Made by a program: the position numbers and the translations under genes
Source: Candidatus Microgenomates bacterium
Lineage (GTDB): Bacteria; Patescibacteriota; Microgenomatia; UBA1406; HO2-37-13b
Reading direction: 5' to 3'
Length of the DNA: 64,000 bases
Assembly (NCBI GenBank): GCA_025449735.1
Contig: JANWIV010000003.1
Coordinates: forward strand, 124,001 to 188,000
Shown here: positions 19,893 to 28,578 of the stretch, in pieces
How positions within the stretch are numbered: position 1 is the first letter of the stretch
Layout of the letters: every line of letters begins with the position of its first letter
Notes under the pieces: generated by a model
Told to the model about the DNA's origin: nothing
Seen by the model: the letters and a program-made list of their open reading frames with translations, nothing else
The model's database searches: none

Positions 19893-21131
19893 ATGCTAAA
19901 AAAAATTGCCATTATTTTCATTATTCTTATATTGCTATTTTTTCTACCTCACTCGTCAAAGATTAAAACAAGAGATATCTCCTCTACTTGGTGGCAATTT
20001 CAATCTATTGATACCATGAAATATTCAAGAGACCTCGCTCGAGAAAGACATAGTGATAGCTCCTTTGACAAAATTATTAATCAACAGGTCAAAGATATTG
20101 CCGACACTGGGGCCACTCATATTGCCATTGCCACTCCTTATGATGAAGAATTTTTTCCCATGCTTCAAAAATGGGTAGCCGCCGCCAGGCAAAATAATCT
20201 AAAAATCTGGTTTCGTGGTAATTTTTCTGGCTGGGAAGGTTGGTTTGATTATGACAAAATTAGTCGATCTAAACATTTAGAAATGACCAAAAAATTTATT
20301 GCGGATCATAAAGACATTTTTCAGGATGGTGATGTATTTACTGCTTGTCCGGAGTGTGAAAACGGTGGACCTGGTGATCCGAGACATAATGGCGACGCAG
20401 AGGGACATCGACAATTTTTAATTGATGAATATAAAATAACCAAACAAGAGTTTGATCGTATTGGTAAAAAAGTCGCTTCTAATTATAATTCGATGAATGG
20501 TGATGTTGCCAAGGTCGTCATGGATAAAAAAACGACTGCTGCGCTTGATGGGATTGTCACCATTGATCACTATGTCGCTACTCCTGAAAAGCTCATTGAT
20601 GATGTCAAAGCACTAGCTGAATCTTCTGGTGGAAAAATTGTCTTGGGTGAATTTGGTGTACCAATACCGGATCTCAATGGGCAAATGACTGAATACGAAC
20701 AAGCGCAATGGCTCAATAGGCTTTTTAGTTTACTCATAAATGAGCAGTCAATTTATGGCGTCAGTTATTGGACCAATGTCGGTAGCTCAACGGCACTTTG
20801 GGATGAATCTGGTGAAGCGGCTTTGGCCGTTAACACAATAAAATCCTTCTATAAGCCGACCATATTGAGTGGAATTATTAAAGATACATCTGGTTCTCCT
20901 ATCGCTTCTGCACGTATAAATCTGGGCAATAGAGTCTATTATAGTGATTCTAACGGTCACTTTCAGATTCCATCGAGCAATAATTCCGAGATGATAAATG
21001 TCAATGCTGCTAGTTATTTTGACCAATCAATCACATTGAGCACAGCCGAAGCTAAAATTGTTTTAGTTAAAAAAAGTGAGAACTATTGGTATAAAATTAG
21101 AAAAATCTTCAAAAATACACTATCTTTCTAG
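19893..21131 (+). CDS. Exported TIM-barrel glycoside-hydrolase-like protein with C-terminal carboxypeptidase-regulatory-like domain
   Basis: Signal/TM N-terminus, KIVLGEFGVPIPD and SYWTNVG; GIIKDTSGSPIASARINLGNRVYYSDSNGHFQI. Confidence 0.65.
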   Translation: MLKKIAIIFIILILLFFLPHSSKIKTRDISSTWWQFQSIDTMKYSRDLARERHSDSSFDKIINQQVKDIADTGATHIAIATPYDEEFFPMLQKWVAAARQNNLKIWFRGNFSGWEGWFDYDKISRSKHLEMTKKFIADHKDIFQDGDVFTACPECENGGPGDPRHNGDAEGHRQFLIDEYKITKQEFDRIGKKVASNYNSMNGDVAKVVMDKKTTAALDGIVTIDHYVATPEKLIDDVKALAESSGGKIVLGEFGVPIPDLNGQMTEYEQAQWLNRLFSLLINEQSIYGVSYWTNVGSSTALWDESGEAALAVNTIKSFYKPTILSGIIKDTSGSPIASARINLGNRVYYSDSNGHFQIPSSNNSEMINVNAASYFDQSITLSTAEAKIVLVKKSENYWYKIRKIFKNTLSF

Positions 21132-21228
21132 GATATATTTCCTATAAGCCTTACTCTTGATTTCTGCTCAATATATGATATAATCTTATAATATTATTGG
21201 TATTATTGATTTAGCTCAAGACAGTAGT

Positions 21229-21846
21229 ATGAAAAATAAAAAACTGGTTTATATAGTAGCCTTATATCTTATATTATTAACAAATCTAAATAGCGTCTAT
21301 GCCATTTCTGAGCCAACTTTCCCTAGTTGTTTAAATCCACAAGGTGAGGTTAGAGTTTCTTATGACAGTGGCACTCATGGCGTGGTTGGTAATGGCAATA
21401 CATTCACCGGTAAAGACACTGTTTATAATCTCTCACAAACCGCGCACATGCAATGCTTATGTGCTGATAATGGTCAAGGCATACAAACAAATTGGATTAA
21501 TGCCTCAGGATATTCTCAAGAAGAAATAAGCATCCTTACATCACAAGGATGGGTACTTATTCCAGATGGTTCAGCTTGGGGGCTATCAAACGACCCCTAT
21601 TTGGCCGCCAACTCCAATTATTCTTGTCACGGTAACAGTAATGGTGGTGGTACCGGAGGTAGTTCAACAAGCTCAAGCAATTCTAACGTCGGTGGCGCCG
21701 TATTAGGCGGTATATCTACCGGACAAGTTCTCGGTCTTGCCTCAACTGGAAATGCTCCATTTATTGTCTCAGTTTTATCTTTAGGCACAATAATGCTTTT
21801 TTTGGGAATGTTTTCGCGCAATAAGAAAACTTATCAAAATCAATAA
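21229..21846 (+). CDS. Secreted surface protein with LASTG sorting-like signal
   Basis: N-terminal signal peptide, Gly/Ser/Asn linker, C-terminal LASTGN + hydrophobic stretch + SRNKK tail. Confidence 0.7.
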   Translation: MKNKKLVYIVALYLILLTNLNSVYAISEPTFPSCLNPQGEVRVSYDSGTHGVVGNGNTFTGKDTVYNLSQTAHMQCLCADNGQGIQTNWINASGYSQEEISILTSQGWVLIPDGSAWGLSNDPYLAANSNYSCHGNSNGGGTGGSSTSSSNSNVGGAVLGGISTGQVLGLASTGNAPFIVSVLSLGTIMLFLGMFSRNKKTYQNQ

Positions 21847-21851
21847 TCTTC

Positions 21852-22388
21852 ATGAATTTCAGTGCAAAAATCTTAACGTTAATTGGTTTATTACTGCTAA
21901 TTTTTGGCGGTTGTCTTTTATATGAAAGATACAATCCGAATCGTCTTACTTTTAACAATTTTGATGCGAAAGTTGAATATGACAAAGAAATTTATCCAGA
22001 AAGATTAATTATTGTTTCCCTTGATATTAACCTGCCTGTTTTTCCTTCAAAAATAACTAGCAATCGATGGGAAGCGACGACAGAAGGTGTCTCTTATTTG
22101 TCAACCTCGCCAACTCCCGGTACTAATGGCAACAGTATATTCTATGGTCATAACTGGTCTAGTCTCTTGGGAAAGCTACCAAAAATTAAGCCCGGTGAAC
22201 CAATCCAAATCGTGATGAATAATGGCGATAGACAGACATTTATCGTCAAATACACCTCAATTGTCAGTCCTAGTCAATCCAGCATCCTGAATCCTACCGA
22301 AGACTACCGAATAACTTTGTATACCTGTATCGGCTTTTTGGATAGCAAGCGATTTGTGGTCACGGCAATAGCCAATTCCAATTCATGA
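21852..22388 (+). CDS. Sortase (class D/E-like)
   Basis: N-terminal TM, IFYGHNW (catalytic His), TLYTCIGFLDSKRFVV (catalytic Cys and Arg). Confidence 0.85.
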   Translation: MNFSAKILTLIGLLLLIFGGCLLYERYNPNRLTFNNFDAKVEYDKEIYPERLIIVSLDINLPVFPSKITSNRWEATTEGVSYLSTSPTPGTNGNSIFYGHNWSSLLGKLPKIKPGEPIQIVMNNGDRQTFIVKYTSIVSPSQSSILNPTEDYRITLYTCIGFLDSKRFVVTAIANSNS

Positions 22389-22400
22389 TATAATAATAAT

Positions 22401-22538
22401 ATGTCTGCTGAAAAAAGCTTAACCCGATCCGTTGTCGAAACCGGTCTCAAAGTCGCTGGCTGGGCGATTGTACTTGCTGTCGGCTTCCTCGGTCTTAAAT
22501 GGTTAGGGGGCAAAGCCGCCGTCGCCGTCGCCGCATAG
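22401..22538 (+). CDS. 45-aa single-TM peptide MSAEKSLTRSVVETGLKVAGWAIVLAVGFLGLKWLGGKAAVAVAA
   Basis: Short ORF 12 nt after the sortase, absent from supplied ORF track; amphipathic/TM composition. Confidence 0.55.
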   Translation: MSAEKSLTRSVVETGLKVAGWAIVLAVGFLGLKWLGGKAAVAVAA

Positions 22539-22595
22539 TATACCCATTCTCCTTCAATTGATTAGTTCAATACTGAAAAAATAGGCTATTTTGCA

Positions 22596-22744
22596 TACTT
22601 TTGCAGTTTTTTGTGACTTGCGTAGGCAGCGTATGAGCTGTTTCTGATCAATAGCGGGTGATCCCGAATGGGATGGGTTCCCGCGTACATTGATCAGCTT
22701 ACAGATCATAGCCCCGCAGCTCGGAACAAAAAACTGTAAAAGTA
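22596..22744 (+). ncRNA. Unassigned structured RNA, copy A
   Basis: 19-bp closing stem 22596-22614/22726-22744 (one G.U), inner stem CTGATCAAT/ATTGATCAG, GCGGG/CCCGC apical hairpin; homologous to copy B at 38257-38410. Confidence 0.75.
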
Positions 22745-22818
22745 GAAAGTTTATTTGTGAATTTCTTTTTCAAATTTCATTTATTGAAAATTCCATTCCA
22801 GTTTGCTACTATATATAT

Positions 22819-23154
22819 ATGTCATTTGTAATCTCGCTACTTGTTAATGCTCTTTCTGTATATGTCGCTGCTTGGCTTTTGCCAGGGGTAAATGTGAGTG
22901 ACTTGATGACTGCTATAATTGTAGCGATTGCTCTTGGGCTGATCAATACTTTCTTAAAACCAATTTTACTTTTGCTTACTTTGCCGATTAATTTGCTGAC
23001 GCTCGGCCTATTTACTTTTGTAATCAATGCCCTTTTGATCTTATTGGTAGGCAATCTTGTCCCTGGATTTATTGTCGATGGCTTTGTCTCGGCGCTTCTC
23101 TTTGGCTTTGTCGTCTCGATTGTAGGCTCAATCTTCGGTAGTGTCGTCAAATAG
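22819..23154 (+). CDS. Phage-holin-IV-family / YvlD-like small membrane protein
   Basis: Start corrected to ATG 22819; LLVNALSVYVAAWLLPGV...NTFLKPILLLLTLPINLLTLGLFTFVINALLILL. Confidence 0.8.
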   Translation: MSFVISLLVNALSVYVAAWLLPGVNVSDLMTAIIVAIALGLINTFLKPILLLLTLPINLLTLGLFTFVINALLILLVGNLVPGFIVDGFVSALLFGFVVSIVGSIFGSVVK

Positions 23155-24307
23155 GAGTCATTCGGTAGACTGCTCCCGCTTTATCATCGGAGATATAAAG
23201 TGAACCATCAAGGCCAAATTCTAGGTCAACAGGTCGACCAATGACATTTTTTGAGCCTTCAACCGTAAAGCCAGTGATAAAATCTTCCATTTGAATATTA
23301 CTTAAATCTTTCAACTTCAATCTAACAACCTTATACCCGACCGGTACGGTGCTATTCCAACTACCATGAAGCGCTACCAAAAGATCACCTTCAAAAAAAT
23401 TTAAACCTAGTGGCGCTACATGAGCGGGAAGTTTGAATATAGGGCTTTTTGTATTACTACAATAATTACTGTCTCTTTGGCCAAATTTTGCATCATAGTC
23501 CTGATCTCCATAACAAACCGGCCAACCGTAGTCCCCGCCATCTTCAATTATATTGATTTCATCCGGTGGCAAATTGTCGCCTAAGAAATCTCGCCCCATC
23601 TCGGTCCCCCAAAGAGAGCCTTTATCGTCAAATTTGATAAAAACCGCATTGCGAAGCCCTTTAGCATAGACGCGAGGACGTGTACCCTCGACGTCAGAGG
23701 CAATTACTGCCGCAATAAAGGGATGTTTTTCAAAACAGGTGTCACAGCTTGAACCAAGAGAAACCAATAATTGACCCGATTTTGAAATGGCGATGGTCCG
23801 ACTGGTATGTCTGCCACCACTAGGCAGATCAAAAAGTTTTTTTTCAAAAGTGGCACTTTGATTATTTTCATCCCAAAGATAGCGACTGACTTGATTTTCT
23901 TCAGCAACAAATAATTTATCTTGGAAAAAGGCGAGCCCATGAGGTTTGCGTAAAAATTGGGCGATTATGCGCACCTCATCGGCTACGCCATTTTTATCAT
24001 GATCAGGCAAAGCGACGATTTTACCCTCTCCCGGCATCGAGACGAGCATAATCCCACCAGGACTAAGCTGAAGATCTCGAGCTCCAGGTGTTGAGTCAGA
24101 AAAATAATTTATGACAAATCCAGGTGGCACGGTAAGCGGTGCCCCGCTTTCTGTGGGAGAATTGAGAATTGCTTCTTTTTTGATCGCCGGTAGTAGTGCT
24201 GGCCGGACGTCCCCAATTTTTTGCGGCAATACCCAAATTCCTACAATTATAATAAGAAAAAGTGTTAGCAGGATAGAGAGGATTATTTTGAGATTTATTT
24301 TCTTCAT
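23147..24307 (-). CDS. PQQ-dependent sugar dehydrogenase (sorbosone dehydrogenase-like)
   Basis: ARDLQLSPGGIMLVSMPGEGKIVALPD, GLRNAVFIKFD, PPDEINIIEDGGDYGWPVCYG; start trimmed to MKKINLK because the upstream ORF lies in a palindromic repeat. Confidence 0.82.
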   Translation of the reverse strand: MKKINLKIILSILLTLFLIIIVGIWVLPQKIGDVRPALLPAIKKEAILNSPTESGAPLTVPPGFVINYFSDSTPGARDLQLSPGGIMLVSMPGEGKIVALPDHDKNGVADEVRIIAQFLRKPHGLAFFQDKLFVAEENQVSRYLWDENNQSATFEKKLFDLPSGGRHTSRTIAISKSGQLLVSLGSSCDTCFEKHPFIAAVIASDVEGTRPRVYAKGLRNAVFIKFDDKGSLWGTEMGRDFLGDNLPPDEINIIEDGGDYGWPVCYGDQDYDAKFGQRDSNYCSNTKSPIFKLPAHVAPLGLNFFEGDLLVALHGSWNSTVPVGYKVVRLKLKDLSNIQMEDFITGFTVEGSKNVIGRPVDLEFGLDGSLYISDDKAGAVYRMTPI

Positions 24308-24316
24308 ATCGACTTT

Positions 24317-24377
24317 GTCATTGCGAGCCCGATGCTTCAATCAGATCGTGAGATTGCCGCGCTTCGCTCGCAATGAC
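24317..24377. repeat. GTCATTGCGAGC...GCTCGCAATGAC palindromic intergenic element
   Basis: 12-bp perfect terminal inverted repeat, 61 bp total. Confidence 0.85.
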
Positions 24378-24406
24378 ATGATGAGTCTAGTTCTACATTC
24401 TACATT

Positions 24407-24856
24407 CTACATTCCTTCTATCTTCTTCATATATTCGCCGCTATCACACTCTTCTTGGGTGAAGTCTACCTGCTCATCTTTGAGCTCCGGATCATAAGGT
24501 GGGTCAGGATAGTTGATAAGCCAGGCTTCTTCATCGCCAATATTCTCGAGACCCGTCGGGACATTTTTGGGGATAAAAAGTCGAGTCGGGTTTTTCGCAT
24601 CGAGCAAATGCTCCTCACGCTTGCCGTCAACATAAAGAATAATTTTCATCACTCCCTTAATACAAATGTATCGGCTGGCACGCACTCGATGCAAATGATA
24701 GCCTTTGAAAGCACCAGGGGCGGCGGCAGTGAGATAGGCTTCGGTGGTACTGCCATCATCTCCTTTGAATAGCTCAATTAAAAAACCATTTTCTTGTTTT
24801 TCTAAGTCGTAGGTCGCGACGCGCTTGGCTGGTTCTAGTATTACCTGATCAATCAT
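24407..24856 (-). CDS. RmlC-like cupin (dTDP-sugar 3,5-epimerase/isomerase-like)
   Basis: GAFKGYHLHRVRASRYICIKGVMKIILYV and LFIPKNVPTGLENIGDEEAWLINYPDPPY. Confidence 0.65.
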   Translation of the reverse strand: MIDQVILEPAKRVATYDLEKQENGFLIELFKGDDGSTTEAYLTAAAPGAFKGYHLHRVRASRYICIKGVMKIILYVDGKREEHLLDAKNPTRLFIPKNVPTGLENIGDEEAWLINYPDPPYDPELKDEQVDFTQEECDSGEYMKKIEGM

Positions 24857-24874
24857 AATATGAAAAAAATTATA

Positions 24875-25969
24875 TCACTGCTTTGCAGTTTCCTCAAGCA
24901 TAGACTTGCTACCACTATCTAATTTTATTTTCTCCACTACCCTCGTCAACTGTTTGGTCCTGGTGGACTCGACACGAGAATAGGTATCAGTGACGGTGCG
25001 GATCTGACTACCGAGCTTATCAAATTCTTCATTATAAAGCTCAAATTGTTTGTCAAATTGATGAATAAGCCCGACAATCTCACCAATATTTTCTTGATAG
25101 CGAAAATTGTCATAGGCTTGGCGCACCATACGCAAAATCGCCGTGAACGAAAATGGCCCAGCCATCACTACCTTTTTTTCCATCGCTTCCTGCCAGACCG
25201 GATTCATCTTTTCATAAATATAGGAAAAAATCATCTCATTAGGCACAAAAAGAATCACAAAATCAACGGTTTTATCACTGGTATTGATATAGTCGCGAGT
25301 CGAAATTTGTTTAATTTTTTCCCGCACATCAAGAGCAAATTGTTTCAGTAGTAGTTTTTTGCTTTCTTTGTCCTCGGTCTCAGTCGCCTTTTGAAGGCTA
25401 GCATATGGGAATTTGACATCGACATTGATCTTGGTTTTATCCGGCATGAAGATGGTAAAGTCGGGACGACTACTACCCGGGCCGGTCGCCTTGTTGAATT
25501 CAAAGTCAACGCCTTTGACAAAGCCGGCCATCTTGAGCAAATCCTCAGCCACCTGCTCGCCAAATTGACCTCGAAGTTGATTATTGGTTAGCACTTTGCG
25601 CAAACCCTCAGTCGTCACCCTCAGCTCAGCGGTGAGATCGGCATGATCTTTCATTTGTTGCTTGATCGATTGAGCGGTGCGCCCCGCATCTCGCAAATCC
25701 AGGCTAACTTGAGCCACCATCTTTTCTATCGCCGCTCTTTTATTTTCCAGGTCGACTCTAATTTCTTGCTTTTCAGCGCCTAATTTGAGCTTGGCAAGCT
25801 CCACTAATTGCTCACGAGCATCTTGCATCTGGCGAGGAATAATGTCAGCGAGATGTTTCTCTAGTCTTTCGCCTAATCCTTCTTGCTCTCGTTTGCGAGC
25901 AATATAAAGAAAAACTGCAATCGAAAAAGCAGCGCCAATTATAACACCAATAATCATCTGGTCATTCAT
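24875..25969 (-). CDS. rmuC: DNA recombination protein RmuC
   Basis: RGQFGEQVAEDLLKMAG, RPDFTIFMPDKTKINVDVKFP, FVILFVPNEMIFSYI, FSFTAILRMVRQAYDNFR. Confidence 0.9.
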   Translation of the reverse strand: MNDQMIIGVIIGAAFSIAVFLYIARKREQEGLGERLEKHLADIIPRQMQDAREQLVELAKLKLGAEKQEIRVDLENKRAAIEKMVAQVSLDLRDAGRTAQSIKQQMKDHADLTAELRVTTEGLRKVLTNNQLRGQFGEQVAEDLLKMAGFVKGVDFEFNKATGPGSSRPDFTIFMPDKTKINVDVKFPYASLQKATETEDKESKKLLLKQFALDVREKIKQISTRDYINTSDKTVDFVILFVPNEMIFSYIYEKMNPVWQEAMEKKVVMAGPFSFTAILRMVRQAYDNFRYQENIGEIVGLIHQFDKQFELYNEEFDKLGSQIRTVTDTYSRVESTRTKQLTRVVEKIKLDSGSKSMLEETAKQ

Positions 25970-25998
25970 GTATGAGATATTATACGTTACGAAGTTTT

Positions 25999-27111
25999 TT
26001 ATACAAGGTTTCCAGTACCACCCTGATTTTTGAAGATGTTAGGCTTGAGAATGTTTTTCGCTTCATTCGCGGTATCATTGAGGTCTTCTTTTCTTTCAAT
26101 TGTCTCAATTGCTGGCGCCTCAGAAGCGGTCTTGTCGCTAGCAGACTCGGCATTTTCATCCAAGGCCTCCTCATAAGGCTCAAATTCTGCTGGCGCGGTT
26201 GGCATATTGCTGACCGGAGTATTTTGAGGAGCTGGCATTGGTGACTCTCCATAGAGTGCGGCCATGGTCAACTCGTCATTTCTGGGTTGTGTTTGTTGAG
26301 CCTGTGGCCGAGGAAAGTTATTGTTTACTCCTGGGAATCCACCTTGTCTTGGGATAAATTGCGAGGGTGCACTCGCGGCGGGTCGCACTCTGGCACCCGC
26401 TTTCATCAGTACGGCGGCGAGCTCAAAAGCTTGAGGGGAAACGGTATAAGCAGTAAAGTTTTTGGTGGCGAAAGTAAGCCCGACATATAAGTTCGTCGCA
26501 ATATCAGCGTCAATTGGCGCTTTTAAGACAGTCAACAAATCAAAAATAATTTGTGACAAACTCGATGCTTGCTTGTCAACAATGTTGACACTGCCAAAAT
26601 TGGCATTGGTGAAATGACGGTCAATATTAATGATATCAACCCCTGAAAATAAGGATTCATTATCAGAATGCAACTCGCCAAGAGACTTGAGTGAAGGCGA
26701 GTCCAATATGAACATGGCGTCTACCTTGCCACCTTTATATCGATATTTCACTTGAGTTGGATCAGGACTTTTATGTCCTTGCTGAGGATAGACATAGATA
26801 TTTAAGGAGCCGGCGCTGACATCACTGGTGATCTTGTCGATTTCGCCACTTTCATACGGGAAAGAAATAACTAAATTGTCACCTTTGGTTGAAATTTCAT
26901 TTTGGATCTTTTCTCCGCCAATGATCTCTTGCCCTGTCCACTCGCCGGCGCTCGCAATAGTGACTTCACGGCCAAGTTTGGAAAGACCAATATAGAGGGA
27001 GACGGCCGCGGCCACAGAATCGGCATTGAGCACTGTCGGCAAACAAATGCAAAAGGATTTGTTTTCAGCGACAATACGACTGACACGAGAATATTCTTGA
27101 TCGTTTCTCAT
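25999..27111 (-). CDS. DHH (NrnA-like) phosphoesterase-fold protein with degenerate active-site motifs and acidic Pro-rich tail
   Basis: INIDRHFTNANFGSVNIVDKQASSLSQIIFDLL and LYVGLTFATKNFTAYTVSPQAFELAAVLMKAGA align by eye to NrnA. Confidence 0.72.
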   Translation of the reverse strand: MRNDQEYSRVSRIVAENKSFCICLPTVLNADSVAAAVSLYIGLSKLGREVTIASAGEWTGQEIIGGEKIQNEISTKGDNLVISFPYESGEIDKITSDVSAGSLNIYVYPQQGHKSPDPTQVKYRYKGGKVDAMFILDSPSLKSLGELHSDNESLFSGVDIINIDRHFTNANFGSVNIVDKQASSLSQIIFDLLTVLKAPIDADIATNLYVGLTFATKNFTAYTVSPQAFELAAVLMKAGARVRPAASAPSQFIPRQGGFPGVNNNFPRPQAQQTQPRNDELTMAALYGESPMPAPQNTPVSNMPTAPAEFEPYEEALDENAESASDKTASEAPAIETIERKEDLNDTANEAKNILKPNIFKNQGGTGNLV

Positions 27112-28556
27112 ATACTATAAGATTTTATCACATCACCGGCCCGTATGTCAAGCGCCGTCTCAAGCCCTATACCGGCTTCTTCACCTCGTTTGACCTCTTT
27201 GGTCGCTTTAGCTTGTTGCTTAATTGAGCTTATTTTGCTGTCAGAGATCAACTTTCCCTCGCGATATAACTCGACCGCGTCTCCAATTGACAGCTTGCCG
27301 ACGGTGACCTCAACTCCAGCGATACTCGCTTCCGCAATAGTAAAAACAGCCTTGATTTTGGCTTCGCCCTTAAGACTCTTCTTTTTGGCTTCTTGAGTCT
27401 CAATCAAGGTCGAAACCTCCTCTAACTCATCAATTAATTCATAAATAATCTTATAGGTTTTGATAACTACTTTTTCTTGGTCAGCCAAAGTAATGGTCTC
27501 TTTGGATAAATTGGTTGAAAATCCAACGATTACTGCTTTGGCGACTTTGGCAAGTAAGATATCTGATTTGGTAATCTCGCCAATAGCCGAGCTGACAATA
27601 TTGATTCTTTCGTTTTTTTTGAGCCTGTCTTCAATCGCTTCAAGTGAACCTTGGCTTTCGACTTTAAGCACGATATTGAGAGTACGCTCTTGAGCGTCAA
27701 ACATAGTCTCTCTTGATCTGATATCCTCAGCCTTTGCTTTGGCCACATTTTCATGCGCGTCTTTTTTAGTAATTTTACTTCCCACTTCAGGAAGCTCTTT
27801 GAAACCCAAAATCACAAAGGGCTGGCTCGGTATGACCTTGTCCAATCTGGCTCCATTGTCACCAAGCAAGGCGCGCACTTTGCAACTCATCTCGCCGGCA
27901 AAAATATTTTCACCCGCATTTAAATGGCCATTTTTGATAATCGCCGATACGCTCGGTCCGGCTTTGGTGTGGTGCACCTCGAGCACATATATTTCCTCCT
28001 CAGCAGTCTCTGAATAGGAAAGCTTGCGTGAATGAGCCACAAATAAAATCGCCTCAAGCAAGTCTGGCACTCCGGTCCCTATTTTGGCTGATATCGGCAC
28101 GGCGGCGATTTTACCTCCAAAATCCTCCAGCTGCACATCTTCTTTGAGCAAATCTTTTTTGACTTTCTCAATATTGGCGCCTTCACGGTCAATTTTGTTG
28201 ATAGCGACGATATAGGGAATTCCCGCTTCTTTGATGACAGCAATTGCTTCTCTGGTCTGCGGCATAATTGAGTCATTAGCATCAATGACCAAAACGGCAA
28301 TATCAGCCAAACTCGCCCCTCGCGAGCGCAAGCGACTAAAGGCTTCATGACCGGGAGTGTCGATGAAGGTAATTTTGTCAGTATGAAAGCTTTCTCCCTC
28401 AATAGTTGCTTCATAGGCACCAATATCTTGTGTAATGCCGCCGATTTCTCGATTGGCCCGGGTGGTTTTACGAATGAAGTCTAGAAGGGTAGTTTTACCA
28501 TGGTCTACATGGCCAAGTACGACAACAACTGGTGGACGTGGTTTTGATTCTGCCAT
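27108..28556 (-). CDS. infB: Translation initiation factor IF-2, short form lacking N-terminal domain
   Basis: VVVLGHVDHGKTTLLDFIRK, DTPGHEAF, AINKID; 482 aa. Confidence 0.97.
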   Translation of the reverse strand: MAESKPRPPVVVVLGHVDHGKTTLLDFIRKTTRANREIGGITQDIGAYEATIEGESFHTDKITFIDTPGHEAFSRLRSRGASLADIAVLVIDANDSIMPQTREAIAVIKEAGIPYIVAINKIDREGANIEKVKKDLLKEDVQLEDFGGKIAAVPISAKIGTGVPDLLEAILFVAHSRKLSYSETAEEEIYVLEVHHTKAGPSVSAIIKNGHLNAGENIFAGEMSCKVRALLGDNGARLDKVIPSQPFVILGFKELPEVGSKITKKDAHENVAKAKAEDIRSRETMFDAQERTLNIVLKVESQGSLEAIEDRLKKNERINIVSSAIGEITKSDILLAKVAKAVIVGFSTNLSKETITLADQEKVVIKTYKIIYELIDELEEVSTLIETQEAKKKSLKGEAKIKAVFTIAEASIAGVEVTVGKLSIGDAVELYREGKLISDSKISSIKQQAKATKEVKRGEEAGIGLETALDIRAGDVIKSYSI

Positions 28557-28578
28557 TTTTTTGTATTATTAATACTTC

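Noticed and set aside
22690-22818. N-terminal 43-aa extension of the holin-like ORF
   Set aside because: Lies inside structured RNA copy A; a good start exists at 22819
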